Positions 53,722 to 63,877 of a stretch of DNA of 64,000 nt are shown here, one piece after another. The notes below the pieces were generated by a model. The model had not been told where the DNA came from. It made no database searches and saw only the letters and a list, made by a program, of their open reading frames with translations. The stretch is from Thinopyrum elongatum (lineage: Eukaryota; Streptophyta; Magnoliopsida; Poales; Poaceae), in the NCBI GenBank assembly GCA_011799875.1, contig CM022303.1:283609509-283673508 (forward strand), written 5' to 3'. A program made the position numbers and the translations under genes. Position 1 is the first letter of the stretch, and the number at the start of each line of letters is the position of its first letter.

Positions 53722-56700
53722 TGTGACGACCCTGGCTTAATCGTGCACTAATCATACACACAAATGCACACGATCAAGCCTAAGGACTCACTTGAAGATA
53801 TCACAACACAACTCTAAAACATAAATAAATTCATACAAGCTTTATATTACAAGCCAGGGCCTCGAGGGCTCGAATACATAGCTCGATGGCATACAAGTGT
53901 CAGCGGAAGCATTAGATATCTGGGTACAGATATATTACAGAAAGAGAGATAGGCCTTCATAGAGGCGGGGCAAAATAAAATACTACGATCGAAAGGCGTG
54001 GGCCTCCTGCCCTGGACCCTCTGAATCCTACTCCTGGTCGTCGGTCGGCTCCTCGTAGTAGTAGTAGTACTCTCCGGGCTGGTAGTAGTAGTGGTCGTCG
54101 ACGGGGACAACTGGCTCCGGGGCTCCGTCGTCTGGATGCGACAAAGGGATAAAGGGGGAAAAAGGAAAATAAAGCAAACGTGAGTACTCATCCGAAGTAC
54201 TCAGCAAGCAAGGATCTACACTACATATGCAACATTTTCAAAGGGGGCTGTATATGTGGACTGGGCTGCAGAAATGCCAGAATAGAGGAGAAGGCCTAGT
54301 CCTATCGAAGACTAGCATCTTCATCAGTCTTGCAGCATTAGAAGAGAGCAGAATAACATAATGTAAAGTATAACAGTGTCATCAACCTCGGCCAGAGATT
54401 CTTCCTCGACTCCCTGCGAGAAAGCAATCCCAGAGCCGTACTATCCAGTTCTCATCTCAGTTCTAGTTGTACCGATTGGGATACAACTCTGAGTGTCCGT
54501 TACCGTAGGACAGGCTATCGATAGAAGTTTCTTCCCTGTAGGGGTGCACCAAGTTACCCACCACGCTCGCTTAACTCCGGCCGAACACACTTTTCTGGGT
54601 CATGCCTGGCCTCGGCTAAGCAACACGCCGCAACCCGACCAAATACTTAACAGAGAGGTCAGCATGCCGGACTAAACCTATGCCCCCAGGGGTCTTGGGC
54701 CATCGCCCCGGGAACTCCTGCATGTTGCATCAGGCGGCCGAGAGCAGACCTAGCAACCCCTTAATACAAGCGTAGTTGCTTAACCAGTCCAACTCGGCAC
54801 GCACCGCTCAATTGCTGACGTCCATTAAGCTTCGGCTGAAGTATATGACGCAGAACGCCCATACTATGCCCACGTGATGGTTAGTGCTATCAGGCCAGAG
54901 GCCCCTCGGATCAAATATCCAAACCGCTAGTGGATTAGGAGATCGCGGTAACGAGCAGAGACTCATGATCGATGTGACCCCGTCGCCCCGTCTCGAGGAC
55001 TTGCGGCAAGGGCTAAGAATGCCCGGCCACGCCTCGTAGTTATCTCGCGGGCACCTCTCAGGTCAACCCGACTCCACATCACTTCGCATTCATGCTCGCG
55101 CGGGTACCCCTCAGGGCCGACCCGTCTTTAGTATCATAGTATCATGGTTCAGTGTTCCGTCATAGTAACCAAGTCTCCATGTGTCTTTCACCAAGGGGAA
55201 CCCTGAGGAATCACCCTCGATGGAATTCCCGCTTGATGCTATCGTCAAGGTGAACGAATGAGGAATCACCCTCGGGGTCCACACTTGAGAAGTTGCACGA
55301 CGATGTCGTTATCGGGGGTGGTGTAGGAGGAATCACCCTCGCTTACCACGACCGAAGAACTAACCTACAAGGTTATCATCAGAAGTGCTGACAAGGTATC
55401 ACCCTCGGCACTCGATAGTAACCCAGTAGTGTCGAGCAACATAGGGGGAAGTGACGTGCGGTGCCCGGGTCTGATCTTCGATCCCGTTGCTCGGGTCTTC
55501 TGAGAGTCCAGCGGGGCAGTCGGGACAAGTGGGTCTCTGATAAGGCTCTACCCATCCTATACTAAACATTTTAGGATAGCAGGAAAGTATCAACAGCAGG
55601 TTACAAGTAAACAGGCTATGCAGCAGATATAGGACAACAGTAGCAGCAGTAACTTCTAATGCAAGCATAAGAGAGAAGAGAGTGGGCGATATCGGAATGC
55701 TCAAAATGGGGGTGCTTGCCTGTCTGCTCGACGGCAAGGGCAGGGTCGTCGGGGACGTAGTCGTACTCCGGAGCGGCGTCTGCCTCAGGAGCTACGGCAA
55801 CGTCGGGGTCTACCGAAAGAGAAGAGGGGGAAGAAACAAGTAAATATAATGCAAACAGATGCAACACGAGGCATGCTATGCTATGATGTAGTGCAGGGCT
55901 GCCTGACGTATGCCTAAGTCATTTTAGTTATTTTAGGATTAGTGTTTGATTTATTAACCGGTGTGTGTGCACTATTCATCTACCGGAATCGAGCTCGGAG
56001 TTATGAGTTCTCCTTCGTAGGGGGTTCCGGCAAGGAAACAGATGGCATGATCAGACTCGTCTCGTTGTTCTGAGCAACTTTCATGTTTTAACTTTTTCAA
56101 TCCGAGCTACGGTTTAAAAGTTATTAATTTTCAAAGATTAATTGATTTTCTGGAAATATTTTTATTAGCAGAAATGATTTATGACGTCAGCATGATGCCA
56201 TGCTGACATCAGCAAGTCAACAGCGGCTGTCCATAGTCAAATCTGACATGTGGGTCCAGTGGGACCCACCTGTCATTGACTCAGAAGCTAAACTAATGAG
56301 TTAAGCTAATTAAGTTTCAGGTGGGGCCTACTGTCAGCGTCAGTATTTTTATTTAACACAATTCTAATTAAGTGGTTAACGTTAATTAAGTCAGCGGGAC
56401 CCACTAGTCAGCGGCTGGGGTGAACAGTGACCGCAGTTGACCGCGGTCATCCGGGTCAAAGTGGGTCCAGGGGCCCACTGGCAGTCTCTCTGGGCGGGCC
56501 CCATGCGTGCCATGTCAGCAGCGTCGCCGGAGGAGCTCCGGCGAGCTCACGCGCGGCGGTCGAACACCGGCGATGTTCGGGTTTTCGCCATAGTGCAACA
56601 AATCGGTCGTTTCCAGTCGCGTTCGAAAGAGCAAAGGGCGACGCATCCAACGGCGGCAAACTCACGGGCTGGGGTGGTCGAAGCTCGCCGGGAACGAGCT

Positions 56701-57930
56701 CGAAGCGGCGGCCGGAGTTCGGAGCTCGGCGCATTCTGCGTTCCGTGGCGCTAGCGCGCGAGCTAAACCTCAAAGAGGATCCGCTAGGCCACCCGGAGCA
56801 CGAGAGCGTGCTCGGCCAGCTACGACAGGGCCTAGGGCGCCGATGACAAGCACGACGGCGGAGCCGGAGCTACGGTCATGGCGGCGGCGATGCGTACAGC
56901 TAGTTAGGGTGGCGTAGCAGCGCGTTGAGAAGGAGGAGAAGGAGGAGAAGGAGCGGAGCTTACAGCGCGGGCACACGTAAAGCCCCTCGGGGTTCGGGAG
57001 AGCAGGAGAGGTCGAATCGACGACAACGGCGTCTGGCGATCCGAGGAGGAGGACGAAGGGGATCCGGCGCTCTGGGGCTCGTCAGCTCCGGCTAGCAACA
57101 CCGGACGAAGAGGCGGAGGCCGGCGGATCCCTCGGGCAGCGTGGAAGGACGAACGGGCGCCGATGGCCGCGGCTGTGGCAGCGGCGCGTCGGCGGTGGCG
57201 CTCAGATGAAGCAGAGAGAGGGAACGAGCGCACGCAAGTGAGGGGGAAGAGGGGGAAAAGTGGAGGAGACGACTAGGGGACCTGGACGAGGGGAGATCCT
57301 TATCCCCTCGCTGTCGGTGGCCGTCGGCGTGTCGGTCGCTCGCCGGCGCGCGCGCGCTCGACCATGGGGAGGGCGACAGCGCGAGAGAGAGAGAGAGAGT
57401 TTGGGCCAGATGGGCCGGCTGTCGGGGCACTGTGCACTTAGGCCCAGTGCACAGTGCCTCGTGTTTTTTTTTCTATTTCTGTTTTGCGTTTTTCTTTTAT
57501 TTGTTTTCTGTTTTGTATTAGTTAGGCCACTTGTGCACTTTTGTAAAATATGGAACTTGGCCCAAATATTAATATGCAATGTAAGCATTCACCAAAAATT
57601 GGTTTGAACAAAGTTGGGCTTCATTTGAATTTAATATGATTTTAAATGGATTTAATATTGTTGTTTTGGTGCTGTTTCAATTTGTTTGAGTCACTTATCT
57701 TACTCCAACTATTTTGATGATGGTTTTATAAATGTTCCTGGATTATTTGCCAATTAATGAACATTTTTCCATCAGTGTTTGATCAACTTCATATTTCACT
57801 TATAAATTTGAGTTGATTTTCATAATTGAATTTGAATTGGATCCTTAACCCATGTGACTTGGCACTGCAAATGGTATGACTTGGCATCATCATCAGCTGA
57901 TCATTGAAGCAATTACATAGGGGTGTTACA
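53722..57930 (-). mobile_element. Solo LTR (4.2 kb) inserted in copia RT
   Basis: On the minus strand it starts TGTAACACCCCTATGTAATT and ends GGGTCGTCACA, 4209 bp, TG...CA. The perfect 5-bp duplication TCTTC lies at 53717-53721 and 57931-57935, and on both sides the copia RT reading (GYDQKEEED / EDFFDTYS) resumes. No PBS, gag or pol lies within, so it is a solo LTR left by LTR-LTR recombination. The GTAACAYCCC start and GGGTCG end resemble the gypsy LTR at 3903-6747, so a gypsy source is likely. The four copies of GGAATCACCCTCG (55208-55400) and a GC-rich 3' part are features of the LTR. ORFs in it are not supported. Confidence 0.93.
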
Positions 57931-60444
57931 TCTTCCTCTTCTTTCTGGTCATAGCCCTTGGCCACAAGCCTAGCCTTGTACTTTTCAATCGTACCATCGG
58001 GCCTAAGCTTCTTTTTGAACACCCACTTACATCCCAATGGTTTGCAACCATAGGGACGGTCAGTGATCTCCCATGTCCCGTTAGCCATGATGGAATCCAT
58101 CTCGCTACGGACCGCATCCTTCCAGTAGTCAGCTTCTGGAGAGGCATACGCTTCTGAAATAGAAGTGGGAGTATCATCCACGAGGTACACGAAGAAATCA
58201 TCACCAAAGGTCTTTGCAGTCCTTTGTCTCTTGCCCCTACCAAGGGTTTCCTCGTCATCCTCCTCAGGATTTTCATTGTGTGTTCGTTCATAATATTCCA
58301 TAGGAATGGCAGGCTCATGAGTCTCCTTAGATTCCTGTCTAGAAGTGCTTTGCATATCTCTCATAGAAAAAATATCCTCGAAGAATGTAGCATCCTTAGA
58401 CTCCATAATTGTACCAACCTTCTGGTCAGGTACCTCAGATTTCACTACTAGAAATCTATAGCCAACGCTGTTCTTAGCGTAGCCCAAATTAACGCAGTCC
58501 ACAGTCTTGGGTCCAAGCTTACGCTTTTTGGGGATCGGCACATTGACTTTCGCCAAACAGCCCCAAGTACGAGAGTGTTGTCCTTCTCTTCGCCCATTTC
58601 TCATAGGGAGTGATCTCATTATCCTTTGTCGGAACTTTATTCAGGACATGACATGTCGTCAATATAGCCTCCCCCCACCATGCCTTGGATAAACCCGATG
58701 TATCTAACATGGCGTTAACCAAATTAGTTAGAGTACGGTTTTTCCGCTCGGCAACCCCGTTTGACTGGGGTGAATAGGGAGGCGTCCTCTCATGAATAAT
58801 GCCGTGTTCCGCACAAAAAGAATCAAACTCACATGATAAGTACTCTCCACCACGATATGACCGGACTCGATTAATTTTCTTTTCAAGTTGATTCTCAACT
58901 TCTGCCTTATAGATTTTAAAGTAGTGTAGAGCCTCATCTTTAGTATTTAACAGATACACATAGCAATATCTAGTGAAATCATCTATCAATGTCATGAAGT
59001 ATTTCTTTCCACCTTTAGTCAACACACCATTCATCTCACAAAGATCAGAATGTATGAGTTCTAATGTTGCCAAGTGTCTCTCCTCTGCAGCCTTGTGAGG
59101 CTTGCGAGGTTGCTTAGCTTGCACACATGAAAGGCACTTAGAACCTTTGGCTAAAGTGAAACTCGGGATTAAATCCAACTTAGCTAGCCGCGTCATAACA
59201 CCAAAACTAATGTGACAAAGACGTGAATGCCAAACTTCAAATTCATTAACACTCGAATGAATATGGTTCACGACTTTATTACAAAAATCTACGAGGGAAA
59301 GGCGGAACATCCCTCCGCTCTCATAACCTTTTCCAATAAATAGTCCATATTTAGTAACAACTAATTTATTAGACTCGAAGACCAACTTAAACCCTTCTCT
59401 ACATAGAAGGGAGCCACTAACGAGGTTCTTCTTGATGGCGAGGACATGCTGCACGTTCTTCAGCTGCACGATCCTTCCCGAAGTAAACTTCAAATCGACT
59501 GTGCCAACACCATGAACAGAAGCACTCGCGCCATTCCCCATCAATACGGACCCCTGGCCTGTGACCTGGTAAGAAGTGAACAATGAAATATCAGCACACA
59601 TATGAACACCTGCACCTGTGTCCACCCACCAATCGGTGGGCTGAAACACTGAAAAAACAGTAAATAAATTACCGTACCTAGATGCACCATTCTCATTGTT
59701 GCCCATAATCATGTTGACAGACTTGGGGTCCTGTCCTGACTTCTTAAACTTGTTTGGGCACTTGTTGGCCCAATGTTCAACCGAACCACAAGTAATGCAG
59801 CCCTCATCCTTGTTTTTCTTGAAGGTCTTCTTACCCTTCTTCTTAAAGTCGGTATTCTGTTGGACACCGTTCTTTCCCTTGGGCTTGTGGGAGTTGAAGT
59901 TCCTCTGGTTCACCATGTTGGCGACAGAAGTCCCTTCGGCCCCTTTTCCGTGCGAGTCCTTTGCCCTCAAATTCTGCTCAACACTCAGATGGCCAATGAC
60001 ATCCTCCACAGAGAATTCACGCCTCTGATGTTTCAGAGTGGTGGCAAAGTTCCTCCAGGAATTAGGGAGCTTAGCGATTATGCAGCCCGTGACAAACTTG
60101 CCCGGTAAATCGCACTTAAGAAGCTCAAGCTCCTTAACGATGCATATTATCTCATGAGCCTGCTCCAATACAGGACGGTTCTCAACCATCTTGTGATCGT
60201 GGAACTGCTCTATAATATACATCTCGCTCCCAGCATCGGTGGCCCCGAACTTAGATTCGAGCGCCTCCCACAAGTCCTTGGCGACATGCACATGTAAATA
60301 TGCGTCGACCAGTTTATCTTCGATCACGCTAAGAACTGCTCTGAGAAATACGACGGTGGCCTCCCTGAACGCCTTCTTCTGTTCAGGAGCAATCGTTCCC
60401 GTGGAGACACCGGCGCCCAGAACACGTTCATAGCCGTGAGCCAT
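57931..60444 (-). pseudogene. gag-pol: Copia gag, protease, integrase and RT start
   Basis: One frame (60444-58519) gives gag (KDLWEALESKFGATDAG), a CCHC knuckle (CITCGSVEHWANKC), protease WWVDTGAGVH, a GAG-pre-integrase HxxxC segment (WHSRLCHIS) and the integrase core (IHSDLCEM, LIDDFTRYCYVY, GVAERKNRTL). The second catalytic Asp, normally in SDRGGEY, is Tyr (SYRGGEY), which should inactivate integrase. A shift near 58560 leads to the frame 58619-57931: VGYRFLVVKSEV, a linker, then RT start (WKDAVRSEMDSIMANGTWEI, GCKWVFKKKLRPDGTIEKYKARLVAKGYDQKE). It stops where the solo LTR begins. Confidence 0.88.
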
Positions 60445-60863
60445 AAAGTGGTCTTAGTCTGCCAACGCTTAAAGTATGTACCGGTAAACTTATCCGGTTT
60501 CAATGCAGCGGCAAAGCCATTTGCCGAAAAATTCCTACACATAATAGGTTTTTGGATTGTTGAGTAAATAAGCAATTTTTCGACTAATTTAATCCATAGA
60601 TAAATCACTAGCATGGCATTAACTGAATTAACGACATACTGATTCTGATCTAAACAAGCACGTACTACGCAAACAGTAGACACATCTACACATACTGCTA
60701 GTACTGCTAATGAGGAAATAAACAGGAGCGGGATAAACGTGTTATACCCTCTAGTAGGCCAGGCAGAAGCCGCGGCGGCGGTGGCGGCAGCGGTGTCCTC
60801 GGCGGCCTTCTTGTCAGCCTCGAGCTTCTCGGCAGCGAGACGGTCGGCGTCGGACTGCGACAT
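60324..60863 (-). CDS. ORF from inside the LTR into gag, probably spliced
   Basis: Starts MSQSDADRLAAEKLEADKKA within the LTR, passes the LTR edge at 60558 without a stop and enters the gag N-terminus (NFSANGFAAALKPDKFTGTY) in the same frame. The first ~40 residues are charged/Ala-rich. The part up to the LTR edge has a hydrophobic stretch (FIPLLFISSLAVLAVCVDV). A 213-nt intron fits: donor AGAGG/GTATAAC (60747) and acceptor TGTGTAG/GAAT (60535). It joins in frame (phase 2) and would remove the hydrophobic part and the LTR edge from the mRNA. After about 60420 this frame is lost by a shift and gag continues in the next ORF. Splicing is inference. Confidence 0.5.
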   Translation of the reverse strand: MSQSDADRLAAEKLEADKKAAEDTAAATAAAASAWPTRGYNTFIPLLFISSLAVLAVCVDVSTVCVVRACLDQNQYVVNSVNAMLVIYLWIKLVEKLLIYSTIQKPIMCRNFSANGFAAALKPDKFTGTYFKRWQTKTTLWLTAMNVFWAPVSPRERLLLNRRRRSGRPPSYFSEQFLA

Positions 60864-61131
60864 GGTGATGATGAAGACGACGCGGACGTAAAGGAAGTAG
60901 TGGATCAGAGGCGAGCAGTCGCGTAGTCGCTTCCCAAAAACCTATTCGCCCCTCTCCCGTACAGGATCCGGAGAGGCGGGGTTTCGGAGACCTGCTCTCC
61001 CGTCGACCGTGTACGCGGCGGACGGGATGGAGTCACCGGCGGCGGCAGCAGCAGCAAAGGAACGATGGTGGGCGTGCGCGTGGAGCAGCTGTGATCTGAA
61101 CGTGGCGGCTAGGGTTAGAAGACACCTCACA

Positions 61132-61140
61132 CTTATATAG
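61132..61140 (-). promoter_or_regulatory. TATA box in the copia 5' LTR
   Basis: Minus-strand CTATATAAG, also kept in the 3' LTR at 51524-51532. It would start transcription near 61105, about 240 bp before the ATG of the LTR ORF. Confidence 0.6.
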
Positions 61141-61374
61141 GCGCAGCCACGTGGAGAGACGTGAGCTCGACCCACGTCCGAGTCCGAGACAGCCCACGAT
61201 CCGACGTCTCAGATCGTGGCCCAGCTGTCAGAAACTCTCCGTTAGTGACTGGCAAAAATAAGCGCATAGGTGTAAGCTCGGCTCATTCCCGTAACCCGCG
61301 GCGCGTCGTGGCGAGGCGGGCGGCGAAGGAGGAGTGCGCGAGGGCCTCTTCTATTCTCAAGCTCCAATAGCATG

Positions 61375-61501
61375 TACTCCCTCCGTCCCAAAATTCTTGT
61401 CTTAGATTTATCTAGATACGGATTTATCTAACACTAAAACGTGAATAGATACATCCGTATGTAGACAAATCTAAGGCAAGATTTTTGGGACGGAGGGAGT
61501 A
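61375..61501. mobile_element. Stowaway MITE, 127 bp, in the copia 5' LTR
   Basis: TACTCCCTCCGTCCCAAAAT ... TTTTTGGGACGGAGGGAGTA, near-perfect inverted ends; arms CTTGTCTTAGATTT / AAATCTAAGGCAAG. The 3' LTR shows the same site empty (CATGTAGAAAG at 51718), proving TA target and precise ends. Confidence 0.95.
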
Positions 61502-61655
61502 GAAGAAAAACCCTTATAAGGAGGTCCAACTCCTCTCCAACTTTCGGGGTAGGACTAAACTTCTCACTACACCTAGTGTCAACTAAACCCACATGGGCCC
61601 TTAGAGATTTTCAAAAATTACTAGATGGGCCTAAAGCCCATCCCATATTTCAGCA

Positions 61656-61660
61656 GGTCT
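61656..61660. other. Target-site duplication, right copy (GGTCT)
   Basis: GGTCT directly right of the copia 5' LTR. Confidence 0.9.
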
Positions 61661-61721
61661 ATATTGGGCTTTCAGAACATGTTTCTATTTTTTTTTTTTG
61701 AGAATGAACATGTTTCTATAT

Positions 61722-61887
61722 TACTCCCTTCATTCCTAAATATAATTCTTTGTAGAGATTCCAATATAGACTATATACGAAACAGAATGTGTGAATCTAC
61801 ACGCTAAACAATGTTCATATACATATATCCGTATGTAGTCTATATTGAAATTTCTAAGAAGGCTTATATTTAGAAACGGAGGGAGTA
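61722..61887. mobile_element. Stowaway MITE, 166 bp
   Basis: TACTCCCTTCATTCCTAAATA ... TATTTAGAAACGGAGGGAGTA; arms AGATTCCAATATAGACTATA and TAGTCTATATTGAAATTTCT are inverted. It is of the widespread Triticeae type with this CCTAAATATAA end. Confidence 0.92.
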
Positions 61888-61959
61888 GTTCAGAATTTTT
61901 GAACCACTCCCACTCGAAACCTCCTATACCAATTTGGTGCTTAGTGGCAAAACTTTTGG

Positions 61960-62540
61960 ACTATTCGCAATTCCCAGGCGGCCTCGTTTGGAATTTGAGA
62001 AACGCATAGGGCACTTTGCCTGTAGCGATACAGTTTTCTCTGTAGCGCCCCGTTTGACAGTATAGCGACCCAGTTTCCCTATAGAAGTACTGTAGCGAAC
62101 ATTTTTTAAAAAATCGAAAATATTTCTTGAATTTGTGAAAAAAATAAAATGATTTTTTTAATTCGTGAATATTTTTTGAAAAATGATAACAAAATTGGAA
62201 ATTCCAATATTTTTTTGGAAACATGAATAGCTTTTATCTTTGATTTTTTTTTTGAAAAATCCGGAGTTTTTAAAACACAAAAATTTAATATTTAATATTT
62301 TTTTCAAAACACGAACAGTTTTCAACAATGTGATTTGTTTTATGAATTCTGTACATTTTTTGGAAAAAATGCGAACAAAATTTCAAAATACAAATTATTT
62401 TTGAAAACACAAACAAAATTTGAAATTCTGGACAATTTTTTAATATATTGAATACTTTCAATTTTTGTGTTTTTGATAAAAGAAAGAAACAAAAATATAA
62501 GAAAAAGGAAAAGACCGAACGAAAAAGGGGAAAACCAGTA
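61960..62540. repeat. AT-rich degenerate repeat tract
   Basis: Many near-copies of TTTTTTGAAAA, GAACAAAATTT-AAAT and CACGAACAG words follow a segment with repeated CTGTAGCG-CCC-GTTT (62035-62100). Common filler sequence in wheat-group DNA of unknown class. The ORFs here are low-complexity. Confidence 0.5.
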
Positions 62541-62559
62541 AAGAAAAAAACCATGTCAG

Positions 62560-63230
62560 GAACCTTCTGGAAGGTTGTGCAGACAAAAGGAAGTTTTTTC
62601 TTTCCCCTCTCGCAATGCGACTAGGGAAAGCTTTCTTCCCTTCGATCCTCGCCAGTGAGCCCGTGGATTCGCCTCCCCTCCGCCTGCCGCTCCGGCGGCC
62701 GGTGATGGGGAGGGTATTCCTCGTGCCTCGGCTTAGTAGGTAGGGTTTTAGATCTCATAAGGGCGACACTCGGACGGTTAGCGACACTTCTTCTTCGAGT
62801 CAGTCTTCCAGGCTATGACCCTCCTCAAGTTCGTTCGTCAGAACGGATTAGACGGAGCTCCGGCATAGATTCCTGCCAGCTCCTCGGATCGGCAAGGTAG
62901 TATTCTTGTCATGCGTACACAACGGCGAGATTTAGTGTCAGGTTCTTCTGATCGATTCAAGGATCAATGGTGACGACTGCGGCTCACGAACGTTGGTCCT
63001 TAGGGGCACGTGCACGAATACTTCCCGGTTGTCATCGATAAGGTCAGGCCGGCTTCGATATGGGAGCGGCGGCAGCGGCACGTCGGCGGCTCGTTCTGAC
63101 GACGGCAATGGTCGTTCGGTTGTCCATGGATCTTGATGTTATTTTTATTATATTTACGGTGCTTTGTACTTCCGGTGAATCTTGATAATAGATCTGATTT
63201 AAGAAAAAAAACTTATGGAAGGTTCGCAAA
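62560..63230. other. Unclassified, possibly retroposon-derived
   Basis: GC-rich then AT-rich sequence ending in GATCTTGATGTTATTTTTAT...GAATCTTGATAATAGATCTG...AAGAAAAAAAA, which looks like the 3' end and poly-A of a retroposed sequence (LINE-like). No coding domain is visible, so the class is a guess. Confidence 0.25.
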
Positions 63231-63263
63231 ACCGATTGGCTTCTACTGTGCAATACCCTCAAA

Positions 63264-63608
63264 GTGGGCCGGCCATCTCTCTCTCGGGTTCGATCGCCTG
63301 TGCGATGCCTTGACAATTGGACGCATTGGGCGTTCAATAGGGAATTCGGATTCGAAGCTTATTACCCGAATGAGCGAATACCCATTGATTTTTTTCTTTT
63401 AGGGTGGAAACCCATGGATAAGCGAACGACTTGGCGGGTCTCTGGGCTTCTAGAACATGAGGATACTGCCAGTGAAGCAAAGCTCGCGACCGTCAGAACG
63501 GAACAAGGGCCAGGGCCGGGATTGCAACAGCAGGTGATTTGCGTTTCCCCGCGCGGTGTACCGTCAGGTAAGCCACCAGAGCCGGCCCTGGCATCTAGGA
63601 GGCCTTAG
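63264..63608 (+). other. Unrecognised ORF, 114 codons
   Basis: The reading contains a protein-like segment (NREFGFEAYYPNERIPIDFF, then GWKPMDKRTTW) with aromatic/charged content unlike the surrounding repeats. It overlaps another open frame (63133-63402). No start context, domain or promoter is recognised. It might be a fragment of a captured or organelle-derived gene, which I cannot decide by eye. Confidence 0.2.
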
Positions 63609-63719
63609 TGCCAACATGACAATGGGCCCTACGGTCACACCTCACGTCTTGCTGGTCGCTGCTAAAATTGCAGCCATAAGTCCATTCAAATAGTACATAT
63701 GACTTGTTCTTTTTGATTG

Positions 63720-63877
63720 GCTAGGTCTCAGTCGACTGGGATTTAACCAAGTCTCAGTCAAATGACATGACATGCTAGAGAGAAAAAGAAAACTAAAAAG
63801 AAAATTCTCCACGGATCTCAATGTAAGATTTCATGGATATAGCATCGACTGAGACTTAACGAAGTCTCAGACGACTG
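63720..63877. mobile_element. Miniature element with long inverted ends
   Basis: GTCTCAGTCGACTGGGATTT...AAGTCTCAGTC on the left is inverted on the right as GACTGAGACTTAACGAAGTCTCAGACGACTGAGAC. The ~40-bp arms surround about 70 bp of plain sequence. No coding capacity. Superfamily not determined. The remaining bases to 64000 show nothing. Confidence 0.6.

Larger units (their letters stand above)
50974..61655 (-). mobile_element. Complete Ty1/copia retrotransposon with nested insertions
   Basis: Minus strand. 5' LTR 60558-61655, 3' LTR 50974-51875, polypurine tract next to the 3' LTR, and copia pol order (protease, integrase, RT, RNase H) between. The 5-bp target duplication is perfect: GGTCT at 50969-50973 and 61656-61660. 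The RT is split by a 4.2 kb solo LTR (53722-57930). Without insertions the element would be about 6.3 kb. Immediately inside the 5' LTR I do not see TGGTATCAGAGC; the sequence there is ATCCAAAAACCTATTATG, so the primer tRNA is unclear. The interior next to the 3' LTR (51887-52414) has no ORF. Confidence 0.93.
60558..61655 (-). repeat. 5' LTR of the copia element
   Basis: On the minus strand TGCTGAAATATGGGATGG ... TTATTTACTCAACA, 1098 bp. It contains a TATA box, a nested Stowaway MITE (61375-61501) and the start codon of an ORF that runs out of the LTR into gag. Confidence 0.92.

Noticed and set aside
56427..57430. Several overlapping ORFs in the 3' part of the solo LTR
   Set aside because: GC-rich LTR sequence, mutually overlapping frames, no motif.
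55900..57930. Hidden internal domain of a full element between 53722 and 57930
   Set aside because: No PBS, PPT, second LTR copy or pol motif; one LTR with one perfect duplication explains it.
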